Origin: Porphyra umbilicalis
Lineage: Eukaryota; Rhodophyta; Bangiophyceae; Bangiales; Bangiaceae
DNA: 64,000 bases
Reading direction: 5' to 3'
Assembly: GCA_002049455.2 (NCBI GenBank)
Contig: KV918951.1
Span: 84,447-148,446, forward strand
In this document: piece after piece, positions 33,286 to 44,670 of the stretch
Layout of the letters: every line of letters starts with the position of its first letter
How positions within the stretch are numbered: the stretch's first letter is position 1
Program-made: the position numbers and the translations under genes
Notes under the pieces: model-generated
The model's input: the letters and a program-made list of their open reading frames with translations, nothing else
Told to the model about the DNA's origin: nothing
Databases searched by the model: none

Positions 33286-35751
33286 ATGGCCGGGTACTAT
33301 CCCACCGGGAGCGCGGCGCGGATGTCCGCGTCGGCGTCCACAAATGAGTCGGTTGCGGCCTGGGAAGCCGACCAGCGCCGCCTAGGCCTGCTTCGTAGCG
33401 CCGCCGTTCCCGCTACCCCCTACGTCAAAGATGGAACGGCTGCCGTCGATGCTGCGCCCTACGGCAGGGGCGCGGAGCCTCCGCAGCTGCAGCACCACAT
33501 ATCGGAGTCGCAAGCCGTCGGCCATCCTGCGATGGTGTCGTCTTCCGCCCACATTGCCATCGACGTGCCCCACTCCGAGCCGGTAAATGCACCCGAGGCT
33601 ACGGCCGCAGCCACGGGTGAGACCGAATGCGTCTTACTGAAACGCCGTGGGCGAAACAAATCGTACTTTGTGCCTGGAGCGCCTCAGGTTCTACCTGCCG
33701 CCGAGCCGTCGGCAACGGGGTCGCCGTGGACCGCGTCGCTGGCGCCATCCTCTCCTCGAGTCGATGAATCGTGGTCGCCTCCGCCGCCGGAGAATTCAGA
33801 GATGGCGGCCGACGTGGCGGCGGCGGAGGCTGCGGCGGCGGTCAAGTCGGTACCCCCTTCATCGCCGGTAGTGTCTTTCGCGGCCTCGTTTTCGTGTCCC
33901 GCCGCCCCCGTCGTCGAGGCCAATGCGAAAAAGTTGCGAGTCGCAGGAAGCGGGCCCCAGCCAAGTCAACGGCCGACAAGTCGGCCACCCCAACCAACAA
34001 GAAAAAGAAGACAGCGGCTGCGGCGGGCGCCGCCGCCACCGCCGCTGCCGCCGCCGCTGCCGCCGCCGCCAACAGTGCCCAAGTGCCTTCGGATACAACT
34101 GCTACGTCGCCTGAGCGCACTATCTTGGCGGTGGCGGCTTGGGACTTGGTGCGTGGGAAGGTCGAAAACGTCGTGCACGAGCAGAACGAGGCACCATAGG
34201 CGGCCATCAAGAAGGCGGCGGCACAGCTTCAGCACCTTCGTGCCAATGCCGCTCGCCTAGAAGCGCGGGTTGACGCGCAGCGTCAAGGCCATGAGCGCAC
34301 GTTCATGGCCGTCGTATCCATGAGGGTGGCCGCCCAGTATAGCGCCAACGCTTGCAGGTCCCGCAAGAGGGGCTGTGACACACGCGATAGCGGCTGCGGC
34401 GGCAGCTACGGCAGTGGCAGCAGCGGTGGCGGTTGCAGCGGCATCATTGACGACGGCAGCGGGCGTGTGCAAGATTTCAAGCAGATCGTGAAGCATGAAG
34501 ACGCCCAAGCCGCGGCCTTGGCGCTCGCCCCTGTCAACGAGGAAAAGGCCGGCCAGCGGCGGTGCCTCATCCGCGCTGTGGTAAAGAAGCTCATCGCCAA
34601 GGGTCCTGTCTCTCACAGCATCCTGATGTACGCGGACATTCAGACGGTTGTCTTCAACGAGGAGGTCGTCAAGGTATTCGAAGTGCAGGCAAACGTCGCC
34701 CACAGCTACCTCATGGGCGCCGTCTGGTTCCTCGCCGATGGAGGCCTTCCGAAGAAGAAGCGGCCGATTTCCAATATCACGAAGACCATCCCGCACAGGG
34801 TCGCGCAGATCAGATAGTTTGTGCTCAAGCCGTTCTTCTCTGTGCTTGGCTTCAGCTACAACCCGATGCCCGTGCCCAAGGCGATAAAATGGGAGAAGAA
34901 AGACACATTCCTCACCTCGTACAAGGGTGAGAAGGCCATCGTGGCGGCTGCCAAGAACGTTTTTACCAAGAACGGCGGCGGTGCCCGTATCTTCACGGAC
35001 CGCGCTGGGAGTCACCGTTTCCACGTGGATATGCTGGTCGGTCATCACGCGCTATTTGCGTCCTTCATGCGGAACGAGTTCGAGATTGCGCTCGGCCGAC
35101 GCAAGCATCGCCATGGCGAGAGCGGCAATGGTGTGTACCAACACTGGGTAGACAAGTTCACCACCTCCATCAAGCACCTGCGTAAGAGCCAAAGGGCCAA
35201 GAAGGTGCATGCTGGCTACCGCATCACCGATGCCATCGGCCCCGACATGGTCATACCCACGGGCGGCGGTCGCTGGGCCTTTTCCGCGCCTGAGAAGGAG
35301 CCGAAGAGCTTGTCGGCGGTAGGCAAGAAGCCCACCTCAACCCTGACGACGGCTGCCCACCCTCCCCGATCGGTAAAGAGCAGAGCCGACGTCCCCGGCG
35401 TCCCGGCAACACACGACGTCGCGGCAGAGGCGTCCCCCAATGTGGATGACAACGACATTGACGAAGAGGGTGGCGAGACGCCGCTGCGTACCTCTGTCGT
35501 CATTGTGGGCGACGACTACTCGGACAACCGCATCGGAGCAGCATTGACTGGCATCAGCGGGGATGGAGGAGGGGAAGACGGGGATGAGATCCTGAGGGGG
35601 GAAGACCGCTGGTGAGGGGATAGTCGCGAGGGGGGACGACGACGATGAGAGCGAGGAAGTGGGCGCGCGCACGTCGTCCAGTGACTCCGATTACTCGGAT
35701 TGCAGCCTGAACGGGTCTGTCGACGATGACGACGAGGAGGTGCCCTACTGA
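33286..35751 (+). pseudogene. Large orphan gene with coiled region and acidic tail
   Basis: ATG 33,286 opens a Ser/Ala-rich N-terminus. A one-base shift at an A-run near 33,925 leads into a Lys-rich and poly-Ala stretch. The next frame runs from about 33,930 to 35,600 with only TAG at 34,197-34,199 and TAG at 34,815-34,817. Inside it are a charged helix (AAAQLQHLRANAARLEARV near 34,212), a folded-looking core (VVKKLIAKGPVSHSILMYAD, then FHVDMLVGHHALFASFMRNE near 35,020) and a basic helix near 35,160. A shift in a G-run near 35,600 gives access to an acidic tail ending DDDEEVPY at 35,751. No family recognised. The order of poly-Ala, coiled coil and globular core is suggestive of a mobile-element protein but proves nothing. 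Confidence 0.55.
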
Positions 35752-35946
35752 TTTTGCTGTGCAGAGCACGCTTGCCGCGACGGCAGCCGATGGTGCTGCA
35801 GTTTTAGCGTGTTGTTTGCATTGGTTTGCTTCGTGTTTGGCGGCGGCTAACACCGCTCTCGTGCGACACTGGTGAAGATGCTTATATGCATTTAATAGAG
35901 GAAGGAAGCAGCATCAAAGTGCATGTCGTCCGCAGCGAAATGCATA
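35752..35946. other. Spacer between orphan gene and MITE
   Basis: No feature seen. Confidence 0.4.
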
Positions 35947-35948
35947 TA

Positions 35949-36347
35949 TTGCTGATCCCCGAATTTTGTCCTGGTAGACAGAAACTGACTTGCGGACCAA
36001 CTCTCTCCACCAATCAGATGCGCCCCTGGGACTGACTGAATGCTCCCGATTGCTTACATGTCCCCATACAGCCTGGAAACCAACATCAGCTCCTCTTTTT
36101 TTCCGCACTTCTGGCGACGAAACAGTAGAAAATCTCAAAATCTCGCGTGGGCAGCTTGCCCAGTGCCAAGAAAGGCGGATCCAGCGGCAGCAAACAGTGA
36201 GTTCTGCTGGATGCAAGGTCCTGGCACCGAATGCGGGCTTTCTATTGGCTTCGATGCCTTCTTACTGTCCTTTTAAACCAATAGAGTGCTCTTATTCAGA
36301 GTCAGTCTCGGTCTCTGTCCCCCAGGACTAAATTCGGGGATCAGCAA
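35949..36347. mobile_element. MITE copy 2, 399 bp, TA target duplication
   Basis: Left end TTGCTGATCCCCGAATTTTG from 35,949; the right end is its complement, closing at 36,347 with one mismatch over about 26 bp. TA flanks both sides (35,947-35,948 and 36,348-36,349). The terminal 13 bp at the left are identical to copy 1, while the internal sequence has diverged or differs. No coding potential. Confidence 0.9.
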
Positions 36348-36349
36348 TA

Positions 36350-36668
36350 CAGCGGCCGTGTAGCGTCCCGTGTAGTACCGCCCCCAAAATTGCAGCCAGG
36401 CGTCGTATCATGTTTTTTCCCGCTCTCAGTCCGCTCGTCTCTGTACTGCACGCACGGCATTGGCCGACTGGATGCACCGTTGTGTCCAATGGGAAGCGAG
36501 TTCTTATTAAGACGAGCCGTTCCGTATCTGAAACGGCCGCGTCTGCCGTGCATCACACGAGTCTCTCCGGCGGGCCGAGGGACTCAAGGGTGGAACTGGG
36601 GACTACGCCATCGCCTCAGAACGCACATCAAAAGTGGTTCCAGACAACGTCCAAAGCTCGCGTTATTA
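36350..36668. other. No supported gene
   Basis: Motif-less short frames only. Confidence 0.4.
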
Positions 36669-36776
36669 CATCCAAAACTCTTTTGGATGAGCTTGGATGA
36701 GGGGGAAAGGCCCATCGGTCAACACGGAAAGAGTGACGAGGGGACATCCAAACAACATCCAAACCCGTTTGGATGT
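36669..36776. repeat. CATCCAAA / TTTGGATG hairpin cluster
   Basis: CATCCAAA occurs at 36,669, 36,745 and 36,756. TTTGGATG occurs at 36,682 and 36,768, and a CTTGGATG variant at about 36,692. Perfect 10-bp arms (ACATCCAAAC and GTTTGGATGT) at 36,755-36,764 and 36,767-36,776 enclose CC. The cluster lies directly before the pogo-type fragment and may be its sub-terminal region. Confidence 0.6.
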
Positions 36777-37534
36777 GCATTGGTGTAGCTGTTACGATGC
36801 AGCCGGTGTGTTTCTATGACGAGGGCAGCGAGACATCACTCCTCTATATTTCCCAGGCGTCAACGAGGACTGAGAGCAACATTTTTGCGCGATTATTTTC
36901 GCAGGTATTTGCACCCGAGCTGTGGACGCGGACTGGCAAACATGTCTACCTCATCTCGGACCATTTCAAGTCCCATTTCCGCGTGTCGAACCCACGAGTG
37001 ACATTATTTGAGCTGCCGCCCAACACGACCGCCGTCTACCAGCTCCTCAGCGAGAGTGTCATCGCGGCCCTGAACCTGCGGTACAATACTTGGCTTCTGC
37101 AGCAGGTCCTTGCAGATTGGGACCAGCTCATATTGACGGGGCAGTCGCATATACGGACGCCGCAAGCTGGCTGCCTGGACAAGGGTGACCAGGGGCACCT
37201 GTTGAACACGGCCAATATTATCGTGGAGGAGTGTGATTATATTTCGTAGGAGCAGTTCTCCAACCGCTGGCTAAAGGCCTACCTGCTGCCGACCGAAGCC
37301 GCCGCCGAAGTGCGCCGACATGTCCATGGGGTGAGAAAGATGGCAAAGAGCGTTCACCAAGATTTCTCCGAGTTGGTTGCACTCATAGCCAACACCTCCT
37401 TTGCTGCAGAATTTGACGGGCACACTGAGAGTGCCAACGCGTCCGGACTCCGGCACTGGTTGATGACGGAGGATGATGCGGAGGCGGAGGACGAGACAGG
37501 TGACATTGTGTTGGCGGGTGAGAGTGACGAGTGA
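36773..37534 (+). pseudogene. pogo/Tigger-type (DDE_1) transposase, C-terminal half
   Basis: KHVYLISDHFKSHFRVSN near 36,940 matches the second catalytic block, normally LLLDN-x-x-x-H; the Asp is present. VTLFELPPNTTAVYQLLSES near 37,000 matches the block LPPNTTS-x-LQPLDQG, but the catalytic Asp of PLDQG is Ser here. VIAALNLRYNTWLL follows as in the family. TAG at 37,247-37,249 interrupts the frame, which then stays open to an acidic C-terminus (EDDAEAEDETGD) ending at 37,534. The N-terminal DNA-binding part is missing. Inactive by truncation, stop and loss of a catalytic residue. Confidence 0.75.
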
Positions 37535-39800
37535 GGCCGATTCGTGTGCATTGCGGGACCGAGGGGGGTTCGAGATGAGGTACGCTTTCGTCGGGTACAC
37601 GCCGGAGCCCGGCTGTCACAGTCTTGTGCAGGTGTGTCTACCAATGCTGATCGGGGTCCTGTGCAAGAGTGATGGACACAATGACGGCCCGCCTAATCTA
37701 AGGCAATAAATTTTTGCACAGACTCATCAGAAGAATCCGAGCAACTTCTGTCCCGACGATCTCAGATGGGCCCCAACGAACCAGTCCGCTCCGTAGGCTA
37801 CTTTTTGGACGCACTCAGAACATAAACTGATCCACACTGCGTGACAGCATTACAGCTCGTCAGACCCGGGCGCTGGGCCCCCTCCAAGTCACGAGGGGGG
37901 TTGCCGATCGGCTAAACCGGTCCGTCAGGATCTAAAACAATCCCGACCGACGTCAGACCCGTTCAAGGCAAATATTTCAAATTCCGCGTCATTCGAGTCG
38001 TTCTGGTGGCGATCCACTGGTGATCGTCCCATGGCTCACTAACCACATTCACGATCTCGCGACTTCCCAGGGACTAGCAAATCCTCGGTCTGGCCCCCAG
38101 GTATGGGCCTAACTATGTGTAAACCCGACTTGGGGTCCTGGCCGGCAGAACACCGCGCGACCGGCACCGGGGCGCCGCGAGGGTGTCACGTAACACCCTT
38201 CCCCCGCCTCGACGCATGGCGGTGTCCGAAGCATCGACAGCCTTCCACTGAAACTGGCCCCATGCGCCCTGAGGGGAGGGTTCCTGAGGGTTCTATGAGG
38301 GTGTCTGCGAAAAGGTTTTTCTGAGGGTTGGAGGGGGACGGAGGGGGTGTGGACAAATCTCGTGTTTACCGCTCGGGGCATCTTTCCCCGGTCGACGCCG
38401 TGCGTGTGGGCTTTTCGGGGTTTCCATCCAGGGCGGGTATTACCAGACAGTACTACCCGGCGACACGGTGTGGCTCGCCTTCCTTCGAACTGGGTGGGGT
38501 TGGCTCGGCGTGTTGTCACACACTGTAGCGCTAGCGCCGGGCCGACCTGGAAGTGAGAACTTGTTAGAGGCCAATCGGCTGTTGTCCACCAGGTGGAAGG
38601 TTCCATGCAGGCACAGCAGGGTATCTGGCGCCTCCTGCGTGCATGCTGGAGGCATGATGTGCGGCTCGGGCCTAATCTCCCGGTTTCAGCGACATCATTC
38701 ACAAAAGTGCACGGGAAGGCAGTCAAAGCTTCCAGGGTTTTACACTGTCAGGACCTCAAGCATGCAATGTCATTGGGTAGAAGAGCATTCTGTTTGAACA
38801 TAAAAGGTTCACTCTTGGACTTTTCTATGCGTATGTAAGCTCGCCATCAACACGTGGAGCGACGGGTGCTCCCCACCGTGTCACTGTCAGTGACTCATCC
38901 CGGTTGTGCATTTGCGGTCTGCGACTTGAAATCGGCACACGAAGTTGGCCCACCTCCTGCTCCTGTGGTCTATCCCGACCTGTGCACGAAAGACATTGGG
39001 CTTCCTGTGTCGCAATTCAAACATTACCGCGCTGACCCGTCGATGCATGCCACGCCTAAAGTCCGTCTCACTCTATTAGTCCTCTGAGAACCGCACTTAT
39101 TCTCCAGAGACCAAAACTCCGCCACTATGACCGCAAACGACAAGCGGTCTTCACACGTAGGATAGAGACGCCCTAAACCTTTTACTGCAAGAAATGTTGC
39201 GTATTCTTCCATAGGAGGCCCTTCAACGGCACACCGATATCGGAAAGATACGGCTCAGACGCTTTGTTTTCTGGCCTTCCGGCACGCAGGGCGATCCGCA
39301 CGGGGCCACAGCTCCGCCTCTCGCATATGTGCCATGATCCCATACCTCGTGCATTCGATTGCACTATTCTGCGCAGCGCTCCCATTCCACTGGTCAAAGA
39401 TAGACGTCCGTAAAGATTTTGTCGAGAAGAAGCTGAACAGTTTCTTCCAGCGGTCCCGTGACGGTCGGATGCTACTTTAAAATTCGATCATCCCAAAGTG
39501 CGATCTCTGGCGCGCCTTTTTTGATCCCATTCCACGACACTCGGCAGTCAATCGGCCTGCGCGCGCGCGCGCTTCGTCAGCAGCCAATGAGCGCCCATGC
39601 ACGGGCACGCCCCAATTTAAGCCAGGGCTCTCCTGGAAGGGCACCCTGCGCGACTGAAGCGCCGTCGCACCCGTGCCCCCCACTCCACGCCCACCGTCGC
39701 TGTCGTGCCTCCTACTCACCTTCTGCGGTCACTCTTGTGGGGCAGCGTGGGGACCACTGCGACTCTCCCCTGCACCCAACCGCAAGCACGGCGGGTCGCA
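37535..39800. other. No supported gene
   Basis: Only motif-less frames. A GAGGGTT-type purine-rich patch lies at about 38,268-38,350. I found no terminal repeats that could bound the neighbouring elements. Confidence 0.4.
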
Positions 39801-41152
39801 ATGTCTTCGACAGTTACGGCCGCGCAATGGCCCCGTAGCATCGTGCGCGCGATGAGCCGCATTCCGGTCGAGGTGGTAGAGATTGTGCGTCACATGAGGG
39901 ACATTTTCGAGGCCAAGAGCGACAGCAGGCGCACAGAACTGCTTATGCAGCCTGTGGAGCGCACGGAGCGGGCGGCGGGGTTGTCCGCGCGCACTGTGGT
40001 GCGCATTGCCGAGTAGGGGTACGCGGCGACTCGGCCGCGGTCGGGTAAGCGCGAGCGCCGTGCAACTAAGCGACGCATCCCCGCGGGCGAGTTGGCCCGC
40101 GTGCGGGAGGCCGTGTACAAGCAATATGAAGAGAAATCTGTACCCACATTGGACAGTATTCTGGAATATCTCAAGGTCGCAAGCGTGGTAGCTGGCTCGA
40201 GTGGAGATTCTCCCACGTACACGTGGTCCAGAGCTACCCTCCGGCGGGCCATGACGGACCTGGGGTTTAAGTTTACCGTTGGGCCTAATCATGACGATGT
40301 GGCGCGCGAGAAGACAACAATCATCGAGCAGCGGGAGAACTTCATCAAGAAAATGCGGAAGTACCGTGCAGCGGGGCGCACCATCTACTACACCGATGAA
40401 ACTTGGGCAAACAAGAATATGACGCCCAGTCGCACGTGGAACGACAGGTCCTTGCGCACGCGCCTCGACGTGTCGTTGGGCAAAGGGGCGCGAATCATCG
40501 TCGCCCACGTGGGGTCCCGCGACTCGGGGCACGTCCAAGATGCCGGTCTCATGTTTCTGGGCAAGAAAAAGACGGGCGTCTACCATGGCGAAATGACTTC
40601 GGACTTGAGGCTAAAGTGGCTTGAGGACAGGGTGCTCGACCAAGATTCAACGAGGGGTACTCGTCGTGGACCGAGCGCCCTACCACATGAAGCTGACAGC
40701 GGAATCTCGACCAGCATCGTCAAAGATGCGAAAGGCCGACGTCGTAGCGTGGCTGGAGCAGCATGAAGCTGTGCCTGAGGAATGGCCTGCTACCTGGCGG
40801 CAGCAAAAAGACTGTCCCAGAGCTTTGTGACCAGACAGTGAAACACCGACCGACACCGCGCTACGTGGTGTAAGATTCGGCGGCAAGATTTGACGTAGCT
40901 GTCATCTTCTGCCCGGTGGCTCACCCCGAACTGAAACCGATCGAGATGGTGTGGGCCACCGTCAAGGTCGCCCTGCGAAAATCGAACGTGACGTTTACGA
41001 CGTCGCGCCTGCAGGAGCTCGTGGACATCGAGTTCGCCAAGGTATCGGCCGAGGCCTGCGGGCGGTATGAGGACCACGACATTGGCATGAAGAACCATTT
41101 CATGGAGGTGGCTGCAATGAGGGCGAAAGTGGAGAGGAGTTTGGACGCGTAG
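39801..41152 (+). pseudogene. Tc1/mariner-IS630-type transposase with DDE residues kept
   Basis: ATG 39,801 opens a helix-turn-helix region (RTELLMQPVERTERAAGLSA). TAG at 40,014-40,016 interrupts, and the same frame continues with a second DNA-binding region and SRATLRRAMTDLGFKF. Catalytic Asp 1 is in IYYTDETWANKN near 40,385. Asp 2 is in GVLVVDRAPYHMKL near 40,656, in another frame. The third acidic residue is Glu in HPELKPIEMVWATVK near 40,922, in the first frame again. Frame changes near 40,645 and 40,800 and a TAA at about 40,871 separate them. All three catalytic positions are intact at residue level, so decay is recent. IS630/Tc1 DDE_3-type call is firm. Terminal inverted repeats were not found. 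Confidence 0.85.
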
Positions 41153-42001
41153 GAGATTGAGATGAACGATGCTGAGGGGGAGGGTGTGAATGGTTTCTAC
41201 GAAGACGAGAAGGAGGGCGAGAAGTGAGTCTGGCTTGAGCGGAAGTGCGTGTGGCCGTAGGGTGTGTGACTTCCACGTTTGTCGACGGATTGCTGCTTGT
41301 CATTGAGGTTTCGCAATTCGGCTGCACATCAATCGTAGGCCGCTGCCAGTGATGGATTGGGCTTGAGCTGCGCTCCATGGCTACTTGTCCTCCAGGAAGT
41401 CTCTTCGTTTAGTCAGCTGTCAGCGTCCCCGCTCTTCATCCGTGCGGCATCACGAGATCTTGAAATCGATCTCACGAGGCTAGAGAAGTATCCTCCTTGT
41501 CATTGCGTGCTTCCCGATTTGGTCGGTGATGTTGCTGTCTTCCCAATTTTGGCCGATGTGGTCAAAGTCACGAAGGGGTCTGGGTCAACTGCCTACTAGT
41601 CAATCGACTTTTTCCGGCTGAGTGGATGGCTGAGACGCTATTTCACACTGTTGATCACCCCTCTTGACATCCGCGGGATCGGCCAATATTGGGAAGACAG
41701 CAATAAAGCGGGTGATGTCGAGAATCGTGCGGATCGGATGTCCCTGATCGATACGAATGCGGAAGTGGGCACCAAAAAGTGGGATCTTCTGCGCTTCGTG
41801 CTGCGTGTTTTCTCCTCAGGACCCGAGGGCCACCCTCTGATATTTCTACAAAGTTTGGGGTTGATTGGTGTACATGCGCCGAAAACAGAGCCGTTTTTCC
41901 GTAGGACCAATAAGAAGAGATAGATTTTAGTTAAGGTGGCTCTTCTGGGTGTGCGCATTACACTGCAATGTGGTAAAATACCAGTGGCCGTGATCCATTT
42001 G
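41153..42001. other. No firm gene
   Basis: Short frames only. Around 41,925-41,960 the sequence GTGGCTCTTCTGG followed by a GCATTACAC motif resembles the 5' end of transposon copy A (near 3,508-3,542), so a solo end of that family may lie here. Confidence 0.4.
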
Positions 42002-42310
42002 GGTCGCAACCCAATTTTTAACGCCTTCACGGCCCCTGTGCGATGGTTGGCTGACCGCAGAGCATGAGCCGTGATCCGGAGGATCACGTTCTTCCCGCGT
42101 TCTCTGTCCGCACAGTTCCGGTCATCTGCAGGCGTTCCAGCGGCGCCCGTGCCGTCGCGATCGCCAAGTGCTTGTCATCTTACTGTGGAGGGGCGCAATA
42201 TGGCGGACGACGTTGGGGACCGGACGAAAGTGCGGCCGCTCTTCGAGTAGTACAGCGGAACTGGCAGAGGCAACAGGGAGTGGACAGGGAGGGGGGATGG
42301 AAGCGGCCGG
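42002..42310. repeat. Dispersed repeat, related to 16,677-16,985
   Basis: Shares the GCCTTCACGGCCCCTGTG-like block, then TCTTACTGTGG and ATGGCGGACGACG-like blocks, with the copy near 16.7 kb in order and approximate spacing. No coding motif in either copy. Confidence 0.6.
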
Positions 42311-42337
42311 GTGTTGCAGAGCGTGACAGTCCCACGG

Positions 42338-42830
42338 GGGGGGGGGGTCTTTACGATCACCCACCGGTGTTTGGGGACTTAACCTTATGTCTCGTCGTCC
42401 AAAGCACATGCACTGAGCCCGAAGACACTCTCAGAAATTGTCTCCCATCAGTTTTCCATCTTTGCCGTCCCCATATTGCTCGACGCAGGCGCTTCGGTAG
42501 CACCCGCATGCTATCCTTTTTCTGCTGGCCTTGTCTCCGCTGTGGAGGACATAAAAAGCATGCAGATATCCAACCGAGCACAGCCAGCCTGAGAAACCCA
42601 CAAACGGGTCAACACGGCAGGAGAAACGGCCGGCCGACCACCCGTACGGCCCACAAAAAGCGCCATGGGGGGGGGGGGGGGGTCTCTACGGTCGCCCACC
42701 GCTGTTTGGATACTTCCGCCTATGTCACGGCTAGGAACGTACATGCGCTGAGCTCAAACATGCCCTCAGAAGCCGTCTCCCATCAGTTGCTTCTCGTTCC
42801 CACCCTTATATTGCTCGACACATGCGCGCC
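42338..42830. repeat. Direct repeat pair with poly-G leaders
   Basis: Unit 1 (about 42,338-42,510) and unit 2 (about 42,668-42,830) each start with a run of 13 or more G, then GTCT-TACG-TC-CCCACC-G-TGTTTGG. They continue with similar sequence through CTCCCATCAGTT and end near TATTGCTCGACGCA / TATTGCTCGACACA. The step is about 328 bp. No coding motif. Confidence 0.7.
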
Positions 42831-43291
42831 AGGGACACGCCGGCTATCTTTGTTGTGGTCGTTTTTCTTCAAATCTGGAGCACCCGTTTGGCAAGGTGAG
42901 TCATAGCCCGGTACAATGAGCGAAAAAGAAGCATAAGCGGTTGAGCAGGGGAGGAGATATGCAGCATTTGCCGCATGACCGAGAGGCTCCACGGTGTGGC
43001 AAGTCGATTGCGGTGTTGCAGTACCCGTCGCGCCCGGTTCAGGATTCGCGCAACCACCGAAAGCGATTTGTTCGCCACCATCCCATGCTGGGCCTTGAAC
43101 GCAGGTGTGGGTCGCCACGTTGCAATCTGACGTGACAAAGAGGCGCCTCTCCGATAGATGGTGGATTTGAGCTGACATCAGGGTCTTCCTCCAATGAGGA
43201 GTTGCATTTGGAAGTGGGAGCCAACCATGCGCAAAGACCCCTTCAAAAAACCAGAAGAGCCGGCACACTGGGCCTGAACTAGGCGTGATGC
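42831..43291. other. No supported gene
   Basis: Spacer before the Tnp2 fragment; no motif on either strand. Confidence 0.4.
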
Positions 43292-43840
43292 TTGCATGGT
43301 TGGACATTTTACAGACAAGCGTCCGTTGCAGATCTCTTTACGCGAAGTACCATAGCTACCAAGTCCCGCACACCCTGCGTGCTCGAGCGCTTCTGTGACG
43401 TAAGCGTCAGTTTGGAGACGAGAACCGTCGATTACTGCGTGAATGGTTGCCTGGCTTTCACTTGCATGCGCGCAGAGCAAGATGCTGGCGACGCCTGTGG
43501 TGCGGCACGTTACAAGCCCGACGTAAAACCAGTCAAGCAGGTGACGTGGTGGTCCCTAGCGTGCTGGCTGGCCCACCTTCTGGGGGACTATGTGATTGTA
43601 AAGTCCAATATGAATAACACAGCAGCCGCCCGCATGGATGCAGATGAAGAGGCGGGCGACGTGCACGACTACAGCCGCAGCGCTAACTTCCGTCACGATC
43701 GGGACGCGGGGCTGCTTCACGTCCGCCTTCTCGTGCCGCTGAACTGCGAAACCGGCGGCTTTCAATTCTTCCGACAGCACGGGTTTGAATCCTGGCCAGT
43801 TATCATCCCCACGCTTCGATTTTTCGGAGATTATGCCTCG
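43292..43840 (+). pseudogene. Tnp2-type transposase fragment (paralogue of 8.3-8.8 kb)
   Basis: One open frame aligns residue by residue with the copy at about 8,300-8,800. FCDVSVSLETRTVDYCVNGC here corresponds to FIDASVNLETHAVDCCINGW there. The zinc-binding CGAARY, the WLAHL-GD segment, the VHDYSRSANFRHD block and FRQHGFESWPV are also shared. It stops matching near 43,810, and no later Tnp2 blocks follow, so this is a truncated copy. The protein similarity shows at least two Tnp2 elements of one family in the region. Confidence 0.8.
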
Positions 43841-43885
43841 AAGAAACAAAATAGAACCAGTAAAAACAGCTGCTTTTCACTTTGA

Positions 43886-44670
43886 CATGACCAAAATAAT
43901 GTACCGACCACGCGTCGTTTTTGCGCCCAATCGTTGCAGACTTCCCTGACCTGGCAAACTGTATTACTGACCCCCAAAAATTCACGATTGCAGAGTATTT
44001 GCAATCATCGTGCAGCGTACGTGAACCAATGGCATCACTGCCATTTGGGAAGATCAGTAACAGCTCTGTCCGACATAGCCCCACGGCCTGGAGACGCACA
44101 CCAGCATCGGAAGAACTCTCGAGATATCCCGCTATGTCTGGAAAAGAATCTCATCTGGCCCCACAACTCCTCCAGGAATCTTTCGGCCAGAATGACCAAT
44201 ACAAAATTCTCTAAAAGTTTCGAATCGGGCGCAGTCGCTTTGCATCCTTTCAGTCCAAAATCACCATTGGCTTGCGAAAAGGTTGACACCAGATTCAAGG
44301 CTTGCGTTTTTTATCTGTCAATTGAGATAGGAGCGCTTCAAGATTTTATCTGTCCGTGTTTTTAAAAATGCAAATGACCTACCATTCGACGCACCCGCGG
44401 TACCTTACCTTGGAGGCCTGCAACAGGCCAGTTGGTATCGTCCATTGACAAAATCGTCCACCCCATTCGTGTGTCAAGTCCAAATTTTAGTTTGTCACGC
44501 CATCAATCACCTTCTGTAGGCTGGAAGCGCAGGCAGCAACAGGGTCTCAGTGCTGTGTCTTTCTCTCCCTTCCCAACTTCACTGCCCAAGACTGTTTGAG
44601 AAGCATCAAAAATGTGGTGGTCATCCCCCCGAGCCCGTCACCCCCCCCTCACTGCCCAATAACCAATCCT
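43886..44670. other. No supported gene
   Basis: Short frames without motifs between two transposase remnants. Confidence 0.4.

Noticed and set aside
30734-40016. TAG (or TGA) read as a sense codon, since several long frames contain in-frame TAG
   Set aside because: Stops of all three kinds interrupt transposon remnants along with indels, and the intact gene at 52,959 and the Josephin and DHHC genes end at normal stops. Decay explains the pattern better.
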